The notes under the pieces were generated by a model. The model saw only the letters and a list, made by a program, of their open reading frames with translations. It ran no database searches and was not told the origin of the DNA. A stretch of 64,000 nt of DNA, from NCBI GenBank assembly GCA_951640195.1, contig OX621165.1:186001-250000 (forward strand). Reading direction: 5' to 3'. Both the position numbers and the translations under genes were made by a program. Below, piece by piece: positions 1 through 10,056 of the stretch. Source of the stretch: Porpolomopsis calyptriformis (Eukaryota > Basidiomycota > Agaricomycetes > Agaricales > Hygrophoraceae). Position 1 is the stretch's first letter; each line of letters begins with the position of its first letter.

Positions 1-820
1 GGGTTTGGTATTATCAATGCCAAACTCTTTGGCTATAGCTTCTATATAAGCACATTGATTGATAGAGATGGACCTTGTCATTCTGTCCCATTTGATTTTG
101 AACCCTAGGAACTAGTGGATCTCACCCATGTCTACAAGTTCGAAATGGCCACTAAGGCCTCGCTGTCACAACTGTAGTTGCAAGTCTTTTCGTCAATCAC
201 AAGGCAGGCCTTGGAGCTTAATAAGTCTAGTAGGATGTAGAAGAAAGTCCTGACGGGGATGTCCTCGTAGAGGGTGATGATTCCTCCTGAGTTAAGTTTT
301 ACTTCTACAAAGAAGTTGTTCTGCAAGTTAAATCTGTTGCGTGCCTCTGCTGAGAGTTTAGGGAATATGGGCATGAACGATTGGCTCAGTAGTTATGGGT
401 TTATGTTTCTCTTTCCTTGTTCTGATGGAAAAGAAGTCTGATGATTCTGATTGCGTTCGTGCTACTACAAGTAATCTCACAGGAGGACGAAGTGATGATC
501 CGCTTCGCCCTCAGGGTTTATATAGTATTTCTAAAGTAGGAGTCATTATGAGTCAGCCTCCACAGTCACCCCATTTTCTATTGTTCACAGCCTCCGATTA
601 AGGTTTGCTATTGTTCCTAGTCATCCTGCAGAAGGCTGTGTGCTTCTGATGACTCAATTCTATAGGGCATAGCCTTCCGCAGATTGAGGCTGTGTTATCT
701 CATGACTGATTTCTATTGTTCTTCTGGTTATGAGATCGCCGTTGTTTCTATCTCTTGCCCGGCGTAGCGGGTTTCTCTTCTTTGACTGAGGAACCTCCTT
801 TTGGTCTTCCCTTTGTGTCT
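1..820. other. Left-edge region, no recognised gene
   Basis: No protein family could be recognised. A short open frame of about 80 codons lies on the minus strand (132-374) with no domain I can name. From about 540 to 720 the plus strand carries scattered ATGACTC/GAGTCA and CTATTGTTC words, the same short words that fill the U3-like part of the solo LTR at 2221-3245. The stretch may therefore be old LTR-derived DNA now lying upstream of the gene at 881. That is inference from shared short words only. Confidence 0.35.
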
Positions 821-825
821 GAGCA

Positions 826-832
826 TATAAAA
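826..832 (+). promoter_or_regulatory. TATA box of the gene at 881
   Basis: A perfect TATAAAA followed by GG lies about 50 nt before the first ATG. It is followed at about 30 nt by a pyrimidine-rich start region (CCCTACACTTCAG). This strong TATA with a short leader is the layout also seen for the antisense gene inside the inner retrotransposon at 10057. Confidence 0.6.
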
Positions 833-880
833 GGTGTGGGGTTGTATCCCTACACTTCAGTTCAATCCTTGTCAATCATC

Positions 881-1716
881 ATGACTCCTTCCCACCAAGG
901 CCACTACATCCGATTCTTCAAGCAGTCTGGAGTGGTGCACCGCACTGCTCCTGTCTTTCTCAATTGCGATTCTTTCCACTACTACCTTCAGCGCACCCCC
1001 TCCGATGCTGACCTCTGCTGGTCCTCCTTCTCTTGTTTTGCTTGCGGTGGCAAGCATAAGGTCAGAAAGTGTCCGTATGTTCGCTGGCCAATCCAGCATG
1101 TTTGTGGCTTGATGGAGGATCCGCTTGGTATGTGTCTTGTTTTGTCTTTGTTAGTCTATGTTTGTTGCTAATAGGCTTTCCTTCTTTTTAGCTTGGGATG
1201 ACGACGCCCCTCCCCCTACTTCCCAGCTCCCTTTGGAGGAGCAGGTTAATTGGGGGTCCGACAAGTGGGCTGACTCTCTTCCTTCTGTCAAGAAGGAGGC
1301 AGTTGACTGGGCTGCCAGTCCCCCTTTCCGTCCTTGGACCCCTGGTCCATTGAGTGTTTTGTCTAGTGGTAATGCTCTCAACTCTCTCGGTCTCTTCGTA
1401 GTTGCTGATTTCTTTGCCTTTTTTAGTCGAAGATTTGTCGTTGTCGTTGACTAATGTCAACGTCAAGATCGAGGAGGAAGAAGTTCCTCCCAGTTTGTTG
1501 TGGAGTCCCACCAACGATTGGTTGGGTGAGGAAGCGAGAAAGATAGCGATGGGTTTTGTTGAAGGGAAGGCTGCCGAGTTGCAGGCCTCCAGTGGTGACA
1601 CCAATGGGGCAATTTACTGGGGTAATAAGTTGGCCGCATTAGATGGTCAAGTAGTCTCGAGTTTCGTAGAGTTCTTGAGGGACAGTATGGTGCAAGAGAT
1701 TGCCAAGATGGACTAG
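881..1716 (+). CDS. Three-exon hypothetical protein with zinc-knuckle-like motif
   Basis: I do not recognise the family. Three exons (881-1127, 1192-1368, 1427-1716) join in frame to 237 residues, with introns of 64 and 58 nt bounded by GTATGT..TTTAG and GTAATG..TTTAG. Near residue 50 there is a CFACGGKHKVRKC motif, a Cys-Cys-His-Cys pattern one residue shorter between the second Cys and the His than a classical retroviral knuckle. The middle is Trp/Pro rich and acidic. A TATA box lies upstream and an AATAAA sits about 57 nt past the stop. It is flanked by transposon debris. It could be a gene captured or carried by an element, or a domesticated nucleic-acid binding protein. The intact splicing argues that it is a real gene. 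Confidence 0.65.
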
Positions 1717-1863
1717 TTTAGATAGTTAGTCGGACATGGACTCCCCCTCTTTGTACAAATAGTTTCCGCTGCCAATAAAGACAGCCCCCCTTCCAAAGAG
1801 AACAGGCAAAGAAAAGAAAAGAATCAAGAAAAGAGAGGAATTTTAAGAGAGTGAATGCCAATT

Positions 1864-3600
1864 TCATGACACTCGCTGGAATTCATTTACTGCTAGGGTG
1901 GATGATCTAGCTATAGCTATATTGTCTATAGCTACTGTGACAATAACCTTGCTACCAAGTTCACATTTGAAGAATACAGAGTGGTCAATGCTTGACCAGT
2001 AGTATCCCATCGCATAGAATGCTGCAGCGAGGGTCTCATACCATTTGTGTCTAGCCTGCTTCAGCCCATACATGGCTTTGAGGAGTTGACAAACCTTCCC
2101 TTCTTCCCCAGGTTTCAAGACTCCTTTTGGCAGCTTCATGTATACTTCTTCCTTGAGGGAAGCATTAAGGTAAGCACTTTTGATGTTAACCTGGTGGATC
2201 TCCCAGTCTAATAGGGCTGTATCAGGTGAAATATAAATACTTCAGTTCTAGAACTACTGGAGTTATACATCAATCAAGAAAGTCCTAGTTGTTCAGGGGA
2301 GATGTGGATTGATTGAGTAATGGTCACTTCCTCCTTTGATGGGGCTTGAGTAATCCTTGGCTAGGATGTACAGATGAACAGGCTATCCAAACTCAATGGA
2401 TAGTATTGACTAGGAGAACAAGAATTAAGTCAATGGCTGACTTAGAGGAATATGTATCACAGTGAGGTCTCTCCAATAAGGACTGAGACTTTGAGAATGT
2501 GATGAATAAGCAGGGGCTGAGGTAAGATAAGATAGTCCACGATGGCTATCTTCAACTTACAGAATACATCAAGAGGTAATTCCTAAGTTGGTTCTTTATG
2601 TAAGAGGGCTTAGGTGAAATCACACAGGGTATAAGCTTAATAGACTAGACTAGATTGGATGTATTGACTATAGACAAGTAGTATCAATAAGGGGTAGCAC
2701 TAGGTACTGAGTACTAGGGGTGAGTTCAAGGGAAAAGGGGGGAGAGTGGACTAGGGGAGGGGAGTGGGGTAAAAGTGGGTTGAAAGTGAACTGAACTCCT
2801 CACTGGTCAAAAGGGGGCCCTTTATATATGTTTGAGAACAATGGGCAATGAGAACAATGGGAAATAAGAACAATGGATAAAAGAACAATGAGGAGTTTGA
2901 ATTGTGACTCACTATGAGTCAGACAATGAGGAGAACAATGGAGGAGATTAATATGAGTTATAGTGACTCAGAGAACAATGGAGTGATAATAGAACAATAG
3001 AGAAATGAGATATGAGTCATTCTGACTTAGAGAACAATAGGGAAGAATGCTATTGTCCATGATAAGATAGCATAGGTAAAGATAGTAGTGTATCTTATCT
3101 GAGATAAGATAATATGTGAGGGACAGTGATATCTTATCTAAGATAAGTTAAGTTAAGATAAAGGATATTTGAGCTATTGGATGCTACTTGCTGAATGCAT
3201 GATCTTTAGTTAAGTTTGATACCAAATCAGTTTAGGATCATGATAGCTGCTAGGGCAAGTATGACTTGGATGGATAGCATTTTGGCAGCAGAGGACAATG
3301 TTTTGGTGTAGTTGGTGCTATACATTTGACAGTGACTGCCTGCTACGATTCGTACATGGTAGGATTCAACAATGTTATCAGCATTTCGTTTTTCTCTCAA
3401 GACTTCAGAGTGCAGTATTACCAGTTTTCCTAGTGGTAAGTCGACAATTTTCTAAGTGTGGAGTTTCTATAGCTAGCCTATTTCATACATAAGTGTATCA
3501 TTCCATGCTTAACCATGAGGGCCTTCAAGAGCCTCAGTTATTGAGGATGGTTCAGTTCCCATGGATCCAGCAATGGTGTATAGTGGGTCCAGGCATTTAT
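1864..3600 (-). pseudogene. copia reverse transcriptase, interrupted and truncated
   Basis: Sequence just right of 3246 encodes the RT motif ending ILALAA. The frame resumes left of 2220 with DWEIHQVNIKSAYLN and KAMYGLKQARHKWYE, all typical copia RT. The solo LTR at 2221-3245 splits the two. The catalytic YVDD box is degenerate (VAIDN), so this RT is dead. It ends at 1864. Confidence 0.75.
2221..3245 (-). repeat. Solo LTR-like repeat, copy 1
   Basis: This 1025-bp unit recurs almost identically, split, at 8911-9450 and 22900-23389. It sits inside the copia RT between GCTGT (2216-2220) and GCTGC (3246-3250), a 5-bp duplication with one mismatch. On the minus strand it has a TATATAAAGG box near 2835. 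The upstream U3-like part carries eight GAACAAT words and several TGACTC words. The ends (TATCATG..CACCTGAT) are not the classical TG..CA, so solo LTR is the best but not the only reading. Confidence 0.65.
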
Positions 3601-5215
3601 CATTGGGGTGGGTGTAAGTAGAACTACATCCTCTATCTTATTTATTGAGGTCAAGGTCCATTTCACAGATGAATGCTTTGGCATACGCTGTAGCAGCTGG
3701 CTCATATATGCCTTTCTGCATGTCGCAATATAATCCAGGTGGTAGGCATGTATGCATTCCTTGTCCATATGTGGGTTCAGCATCAGGGATTCCATCAGCA
3801 GGTGGGGTAGTAGGCTCAGGGGGTTTTAGTAGTTTGTGCTCAGGCTTTTTATTATCGGTAGGTTCCTCAAGCTGCTTGGGAGGGGGTTGTAAGACCTTCT
3901 CCATCTCCTCATCGTCCAAGATATCACCAGGGATAACAAGAATTTCATCGCCAATAGTTTGTGAGTCTTCAGAATTGAAGACAACATCTCTTTCCACACT
4001 GATAGATCATTTTCCAGGCCAGTAAATTCAGAAGCCTTTGCTTTCTGAGTTGTATCTGACAAAGCAGCCTTTTCATGCATGTTTATCCAGTTTGCCAGCT
4101 TGCAGGTCCTTTATGTAGGCTACAGCACCAAACTCATGGATTCCACCCAGGAACAGCCTCCTATCCCACACCATTTCATATGGTGTCTTACTGTTCAGTG
4201 CTCAGGTCTCTGTTCAGTTTTCCAGCCAGATGCAGTGGTGCATGGCTTCAGCCTAGAGAAAATGAGGTAGTCCAGATGCAATAAGGAGGGTGTGGGCATG
4301 CTCAGTATGAGTACACATACCCTGCTCAGAGACTCCATCTTGTTAGGGGGAATTATGAATGGTGAGTTTGCATTTTGTTCCTTTTATTCCAAGATGGTAA
4401 TCGAATTTGCTACTTAGGAATTCTCCCCCTTGATTGCATTGGAGGAATTTGGTAAGTGCACCATCATATTGGGTATGAATGGCAGCTTTGTCCCTTTTGT
4501 AGGCCTCAAATGTTTCACTTTTCTTCCCAAGGAAGTAAACCTTTGTTTCCTAGGAGTAGTCATCTTTGCAGAAGGCTGCATAGTGTTTTCTGGCAAGGCT
4601 CTGCACTGATGCAGGGCCCCAGAGGTCCCAGTGGATGTGTTCACCATATTGTGTCACTCAGGTGAGTGACTCTTTTGGGAATGGTTTTTGTGAGGCTTTT
4701 GCCTTCACACATGGCTCACAAAACTCTTCCTTTGAGAGTGGGTCAATCTCAATTCCCAGTATTGTTCCATTGGTTACCATGCATTTGACTGTAGGTACTG
4801 TAACATGGCCAAGCTTCTGGTAAGCCTCCATGAGGGTCATTTTCATAACCATGGTGTTTACCTGATCACACTGGGTTTCCATCCCAGTCATGATCCTATA
4901 CAAACCCTAGGAATGCGGTATTCTAGCTATCACATGGCCAAGTGGGTGGGTAATGACAGCATAGTCTTTCTCAAAGACTACAGATTTGGCAGCCTATGCT
5001 AGGCGGCTAACCAAGACAAGGGTAAATGCTAGGTCAGGAGCATACACACAGTCCCTTAGTATGACTGATGAAGATGAATCTCTGTTAGGCAGGTCAATTG
5101 TAACATCACCCATACCAATTGCTTTGAAGGTCCTCCCATCTGCAGTTTTGATTTCCTGGTCAATTGGTGAATACTTTTTGAACCTTTCTTTATTTGGACA
5201 AAAGTGACAACTCAC
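3600..5215 (-). pseudogene. copia protease/pre-integrase/integrase remnant
   Basis: The segment at 5215-4994 reads like the protease to pre-integrase linker (VYAPDLAF). A GAG-pre-integrase block with KLGH and two Cys-x2-Cys residues follows (4903-4658). The integrase core comes next with its first acidic motif (HWDLWGP) near 4620 and a GGEFLS block near 4430. At least five stops or shifts interrupt it. An acidic Pro-rich linker (3997-3638) then leads into RT. Confidence 0.65.
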
Positions 5216-5369
5216 ACTATGTCAGATGCCAGGTGGGCCTTGGAGATGAAGGCTTTAAAGTCTGATATGCACACAAAGGCAAAGAGGGTCTGAGTCTCAG
5301 GTGCCATGGCCACATTGGCTACCTTAGCCTTTTTCTTTGCTTTCAGTTGGTGCAGGCCTTGCCCTTCCA

Positions 5370-6225
5370 TCCCACCTCCAAGTGCATAGCAAGTTGCCTT
5401 GAAATGGCCAGTCCTTTGGCAGTTGTAGCATTTCTTAGTTGTCTGCTTCTTATTTCATTTAGAGCCTGAGGCCTCATCCCAACTCTGTGAAGCAAACATT
5501 GCAGCCTCAGCCATTTTCCTTTAGCTGCTAGCAATCAAGTGATGCTCCACTTCCTGGATAAATACAGACGCTAGGTCATCTGGTTTGATTGATGATCCAG
5601 TAACCTTCATAGTGGTCTCAACCATTTGGATTGTTGGGTGGTATATCTTGGGCATGGATGATATCATGATGCTAACATGTGTTGGCTCCAAGACAGGTAA
5701 GCTCATCACTCTTAAGTATTCAACCCATTCAGTCATCATTGTGAGGTGGGCCTTGAGCTCTGCAAGATGGGTTTTTAGGTCAGGGGATGATGCACATTTC
5801 ATACTTTGGAGTGCATTGAGGACATCAATTTGATGTAAGATGCTTGTTGTAGTTGCATCAGCTTTGACTGCATCCCACATCTCTTTTGCAGTAGTGAGCT
5901 GCATGATTTTCTGTGATAAGTGTGGGGATGTGGACAACAAGATAAGATGCTGAGTGAGATACTCTTGCTGTTCAAAATCCATGATTCTCTTTTCTTTCGC
6001 TTCTATTTGGTCTTCTATCACAGGTTTCTTATTAGCATGGGGAACTCCTCCAGTTTCTGGGTAAGGGGTGGGCTTCTGAGCACAACCCTCTAAATGGGCT
6101 ATGAGACCCTTTGAGCCCATTGCTCATTTGGCTTGTGGTTCATAATCAGCCCAGTTAGTTCTATCATCTTGAAGTTTCAGGATGACAAGCAATTGAGAGT
6201 TAGAAGTGAGTAAAGAGTCTGACAT
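5370..6225 (-). pseudogene. copia gag (UBN2-like) with CCHC knuckle
   Basis: The frame starts at 6225 and hits a TGA near 6122, where the flanking codons suggest a former CGA (Arg). It continues as a UBN2-type capsid region to about 5521. A further TGA precedes a classical knuckle of the C-X2-C-X4-H-X4-C type (CYNCQRTGHFKATC) at about 5385-5430. It is non-functional as it stands. Capsid and nucleocapsid roles are inferred from family knowledge. Confidence 0.7.
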
Positions 6226-6230
6226 AACTA

Positions 6231-6246
6231 CCAGGGCTTGATAACC
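6231..6246 (-). other. copia primer binding site
   Basis: On the minus strand the 16 nt right after the LTR read GGTTATCAAGCCCTGG. This resembles the initiator-tRNA-Met complement used by many copia elements (known pattern TGGTATCAGAGC). The gag ATG follows within a few bases (6225). Confidence 0.6.
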
Positions 6247-6351
6247 TGTTGAGATAATCTTTGGGTAAAAGTCGCATTGAGACAAAATACTAAGATTACA
6301 TAATACAGACAAGACGTAGATGTACTGATGAGTGATTGCCTATCCTCAACA
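6247..6351 (-). repeat. Possible 105-bp copia 5' LTR
   Basis: The segment starts TGTTGAG and ends CTCAACA, a perfect 7-bp terminal inversion with the TG..CA ends expected of an LTR. It directly abuts the primer binding site. It is very short for an LTR, so it could be only the surviving end of a longer one. No second copy is visible in the window because the other end of the element is lost. Confidence 0.5.
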
Positions 6352-6866
6352 AGTTTAATAGACTGAAAGCATGTAGTCTTATTGCAGTGGCAGTCGTTGA
6401 ACTGACATCCTCATTCTGGTGCTCCTGGTATTCTCACATCTATATTCACAACCTGGATAAATTGGCAAACCTCACTGCTGTTGATAAGATCTGATTGACT
6501 TTACACCTGAGATAAGAAATGCAAGACATATAGTTGATTGTGAAGCTGTATAGTCCTTGCCAGTCAGATAGATTTTGCAAGCAGTAGCATCCTTTGTAAG
6601 GCTTGATAAATCTGTCACATAACACAAGATTAATGTTTGGTTGGGAATGGGGATCACCATTGTTGATCAGGCAGATTCCACAAGTTCTACTATCCTATAT
6701 CTGCCATTACCGATTCATATGTAAGAACAATAGGTATTACAGAGGTTAGTGGGTTTATAAGGGTATATAAGGTCACTTCCTTTTATCCTTGGTTTCCTGA
6801 TGGTTCTCAATGCTATCGATCATGTGATTACCACATTGTTGCTCTCTCATTCTTCGCATTTGGGAA

Positions 6867-8826
6867 TCAGGCTTTATCGACAGGATAATAGCTATCAATG
6901 CAATATAAGGTAAAGAACAAAAAGCCCACGTTCTCCAAATGCAAGATAAACACCCTCTTCTGGTGCATCTGATCGAAGGCGTTCCAGGTTGAGAACACCA
7001 CTATTGCTAGTGCAGTCACAATCCTGAACATGATTACAAGGTGTACAAGCACACGTCGGTGAAATCAGTGAGAGAATGGCAAGATGAGTGGCAGTGCTTG
7101 GGCACTGGTAAGCACTACAATTGAAGCAATGATGTAATTGGCTGGTGCATCAGGTCCAATGTGACCAGTCTAGCGTGGATACACATATGATCAGCCAGAT
7201 TCTCTATCTGCACTGAGTTTAAGCTCACTAATAGAACAAATACATTGCTCACAGACACAATAAGGATGGTAGATGTTAATAAGGGTGCTACTTGGCCAAG
7301 TGCATAAGTCCATAGGGAGACTTGCCTGTCTTTGGTAATACAGTTGATTCGCTCATAATGTATAGCCTCCATTCAGGCCAAAAGTTGATGCATTATGAGG
7401 TCTATGCAGGATGAGTTTGGTCACAATGTGTGACAGTGGAGACAATTACCTGATTCAGTATATAGTGTAATATTGTTTTTGTTGTGTTTGTTCTAATTTT
7501 GGGTATACATGTCACATAATCAGTTGAGTATAGATTGTATTGACTCCAAACTGACCTTTTTCGCAAATCTTATAAAGGTTTTGGCCTGAAATAGGATGCG
7601 AAACATTTCAACACTACCATATTTAGTAATCCTCAGCCATCTGATACTGCATAATGTACCCAAAAGTCTATGCATTATGGATGCCAATTCCCTGCCAACC
7701 AAGTTGGTTAAGACCAAAAGTTGATGCATTATGAGAATTATGCATTATAACCTTATGCGTTATGAATGAATCAACTGTAAGTCTATTTAGAACTAGGATG
7801 AAGAAAAGTGGAAGGGCGGAGAGGTAGAACATGGCGGCAGAGCCAATGTTGAACATCTGAATTATGAAGGCGGTACAAGATTGTGTCAACAACAATGATA
7901 TGAACATTGTTTGCTCTTGTATTTTACTGAGTAACAGCTGAGAAGACAAGGCACTTTGATTCGCAACCAGAGTCAGATCGAGGTAGTGTAGATCCAAGTG
8001 GTGACTACCCGAGATCGATGCAGGCCCATAGAGCACCAGTGGGGAATACTCCCTTGAAAACTAGCTCATACTCTTCCCTGTAAAGCACATGATGGCTGCA
8101 ACAGTATTTGAGACAATCCAGGCCCTAGCAATGCCTCCAAAGATGAAACATGAGCCCTGGCATGCTCCTACCACACATTCTTCCTGTTCTTCACCCTAGG
8201 TGTTGGACTAACAAAGGTGTATTATATAAATGCAAGGGAGGCGACAAGGAGAAGGCCATATAGCAACTTTGCCATAGTAGATGAGTATGTGAAGAAACAG
8301 CTGAGATGAGAGAAATAGACTGTCATGGGATGGGAGTAACCCGCAGTCAATGAAGATAAAGGAGAAGTATGTGATGATAAATATTGTAAGAGGGAGAATG
8401 TGTTTTCTGCCATGTTCTATAGAGAATATGAGTGATGGGGGGCTATGAGGAGACTGATGGATTCACCTGCATGACACTGGGCTGGATATTTTCCATTAGA
8501 TCCTGAAAACCATCAATTAATCTTGATCTGAGTAATTACAAACAGTAGGTTTACCTTGCGCATGTTGTAAAGATAGCTGTTGCCAACAATGGCCATCTAG
8601 ACTAGACTTGAGTGTTGTCAGAGCAAATATATATTAGGAGATACCCACGTCTAAGCCAGTGACATTTAGATATTGTTCAAACTGTTGAAAGTCAGTACTA
8701 GAATGTATGAGCCAATGCATTTCAGACAAGAGGAAGGATTAAAATACACATACTCAGAAAGGATGACACCTGAGCTGAAATTTCATTTGCAAAAACAGTT
8801 CCAAACAGCCTGGTCCATCATAGATT
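6867..8826 (-). pseudogene. M28-type membrane metallopeptidase (PFF1/ERMP1-like) remnant
   Basis: Spliced pieces match the fungal vacuolar/ER M28 peptidase in order. The end of the peptidase domain reads ILSDTDFQQFEQYLNVTGLD, followed by an intron, IVGNSYLYNMRK, another intron, and LMENIQPSVMQ. Then comes the multi-membrane region (YFSHLSCFFTYSSTMAK, YSPLVLYGPAS, TSTILIVSVSNVFVLL), and finally the start of the lumenal tail (KRVFILHLEN). Introns are still recognisable. It is broken by a TAG in place of Trp near 8056, a frameshift near 8800 and other stops. The N-terminal half is absent: its left neighbour in reading order is a superoxide dismutase exon. Confidence 0.65.
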
Positions 8827-8888
8827 GGTAAGTAGATGCGAGGGAGAGGGTGCAAGATTCTTCCAAAACAAAGAGTGATTTATATGAC
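8826..8888 (-). pseudogene. Mn-superoxide dismutase exon 2 fragment
   Basis: After an AACCAG acceptor the minus strand encodes HINHSLFWKNLAP, the metal-site block of Fe/Mn superoxide dismutase. It continues the exon now 14.5 kb away at 23453-23642. Past this block the SOD frame is lost and the M28 pseudogene begins, so the locus was already rearranged before or after the transposon insertions. Confidence 0.7.
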
Positions 8889-8910
8889 CTGGTTGGAAAT
8901 GACATCAGGT

Positions 8911-9450
8911 ATCAGGTGAAATATAAATACTTCACTTCTAGAACTACTGGAGTTATACATCAATCAAGTAAGTCCTAGTTGTTCGGGGGAGATGTGGATT
9001 GATTGGGTAATGATCACTTCCTCCTTTAATGGGGCTTGAGTAATCCTTAGCTAGGATGTACAGATGAGCAGGCTATCCAAACTCAATGGATAGTATTGAC
9101 TAGGAGAGCAAGAATGAAGTCAACGGCTGACTTAGAAGAATGCGTATCATAGTGAGGTCTCTCCAATAAGGACTGAGACTTAGAGAATGTGATGAATAAG
9201 CAGGGGCTGAAGTAAGATAAGATAGTCCATGATAGCTATCTTCAACTTACAGAAAATGACAAGGGGTGATTCCTAAGTTGATTCTTCATGTAAGAGGGCT
9301 TAGGTGAAATCACACAGGGTATAAGCTTAATAGACTAGACTAGATTGGATGTATTGACTACAGACAAGTAGTATCAATAAGAGGTAGTACTAGGTACTGA
9401 GTACTAGGGGTGAGTTCAAGGGAAAGGGGGAAGAGTAGACTAGGGGGAGG
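8911..9450 (-). repeat. Solo LTR-like repeat copy 2, left half
   Basis: Near-identical to 2221-2760. It is preceded by CAGGT (8906-8910), which is repeated at 23390-23394: a perfect 5-bp target duplication inside the SOD intron. It is cut at GGAGG (9446-9450) by the outer chromovirus. Confidence 0.8.
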
Positions 9451-9632
9451 TGTTAGACGGCAGTCTAGGGTTGATCACAAGGTTTTACTTCAGGCTCTGG
9501 GTGTAGGGTTTTAAAGGGTTGGAAGACTACTGATTGGGGTGTTAATAAAAGAAACAGACTTATCCTAAGTCTATCTACTGCTAGCTTTATATACTAGCCA
9601 AGTATGAGTCATACTGACCACATGTGAGTCAT
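9451..9632 (-). repeat. Outer chromovirus 3' LTR, part 1
   Basis: First 182 bp of the left LTR. It is interrupted at GTCAT by the inner element and resumes at 16096. Matches 22536-22717. Confidence 0.9.
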
Positions 9633-9887
9633 TGTTATGTCCGAAGTTTCGGAGTTGAATTCGGAGATCAGAAATGGATAAACGACGGGACTTAGTCGAT
9701 ATTCTGTCTACAGATACAGGAAAAAACACAGTACTTATATACCTGCTAGATAATTATATCTGAGACATAGTGACGACAGAGGACGTCATAAGTAAGAAAC
9801 ATGTGAAAAGTACGGAGTGTTCAGAGTTGTCGGAGTAATCGGAGTTCTTTGGAATTCATCGGAGTTCGTCGGAACTGGGATGTAACA
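9633..9887 (-). repeat. Inner chromovirus 3' LTR
   Basis: 255 bp, same ends as the right copy. In element orientation it is preceded by AAGAGGGAGA, a good polypurine tract, followed by TAC. Confidence 0.9.
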
Positions 9888-10015
9888 GTATCTCCCTCTT
9901 AAGGGCGAGCCCTTGAGACCGCATATTGGACTTGACCATATTTGGTAATGACCAAGAAATCGGAGTTTCGGAATGTGGCGGATTTCGGAGAATCATCGGA
10001 GTTTGAAATCGGAAC

Positions 10016-10025
10016 ATATATAATA
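10016..10025 (+). promoter_or_regulatory. TATA box of the antisense gene
   Basis: TATATAATA followed by AGG lies about 30 nt before a pyrimidine-rich CACTCTTCTTC start region and 40 nt before the ATG at 10057. It is on the strand opposite to gag-pol, so the gene appears to have its own promoter. Confidence 0.5.
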
Positions 10026-10056
10026 AGGTCCAGCGGATCACTCTTCTTCATTAACA

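Larger units (their letters stand above)
1864..6351 (-). mobile_element. Decayed Ty1/copia LTR retrotransposon, 3' truncated
   Basis: Read on the minus strand it runs in copia order: short LTR (6351-6247), primer site, gag with a zinc knuckle, protease/GAG-pre-integrase, integrase, then reverse transcriptase. The reverse transcriptase is split by a solo LTR at 2221-3245 and ends abruptly at 1864. RNase H and the 3' LTR are missing. There are many stops and frame changes. Integrase before RT is what assigns it to copia rather than gypsy. Confidence 0.85.
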
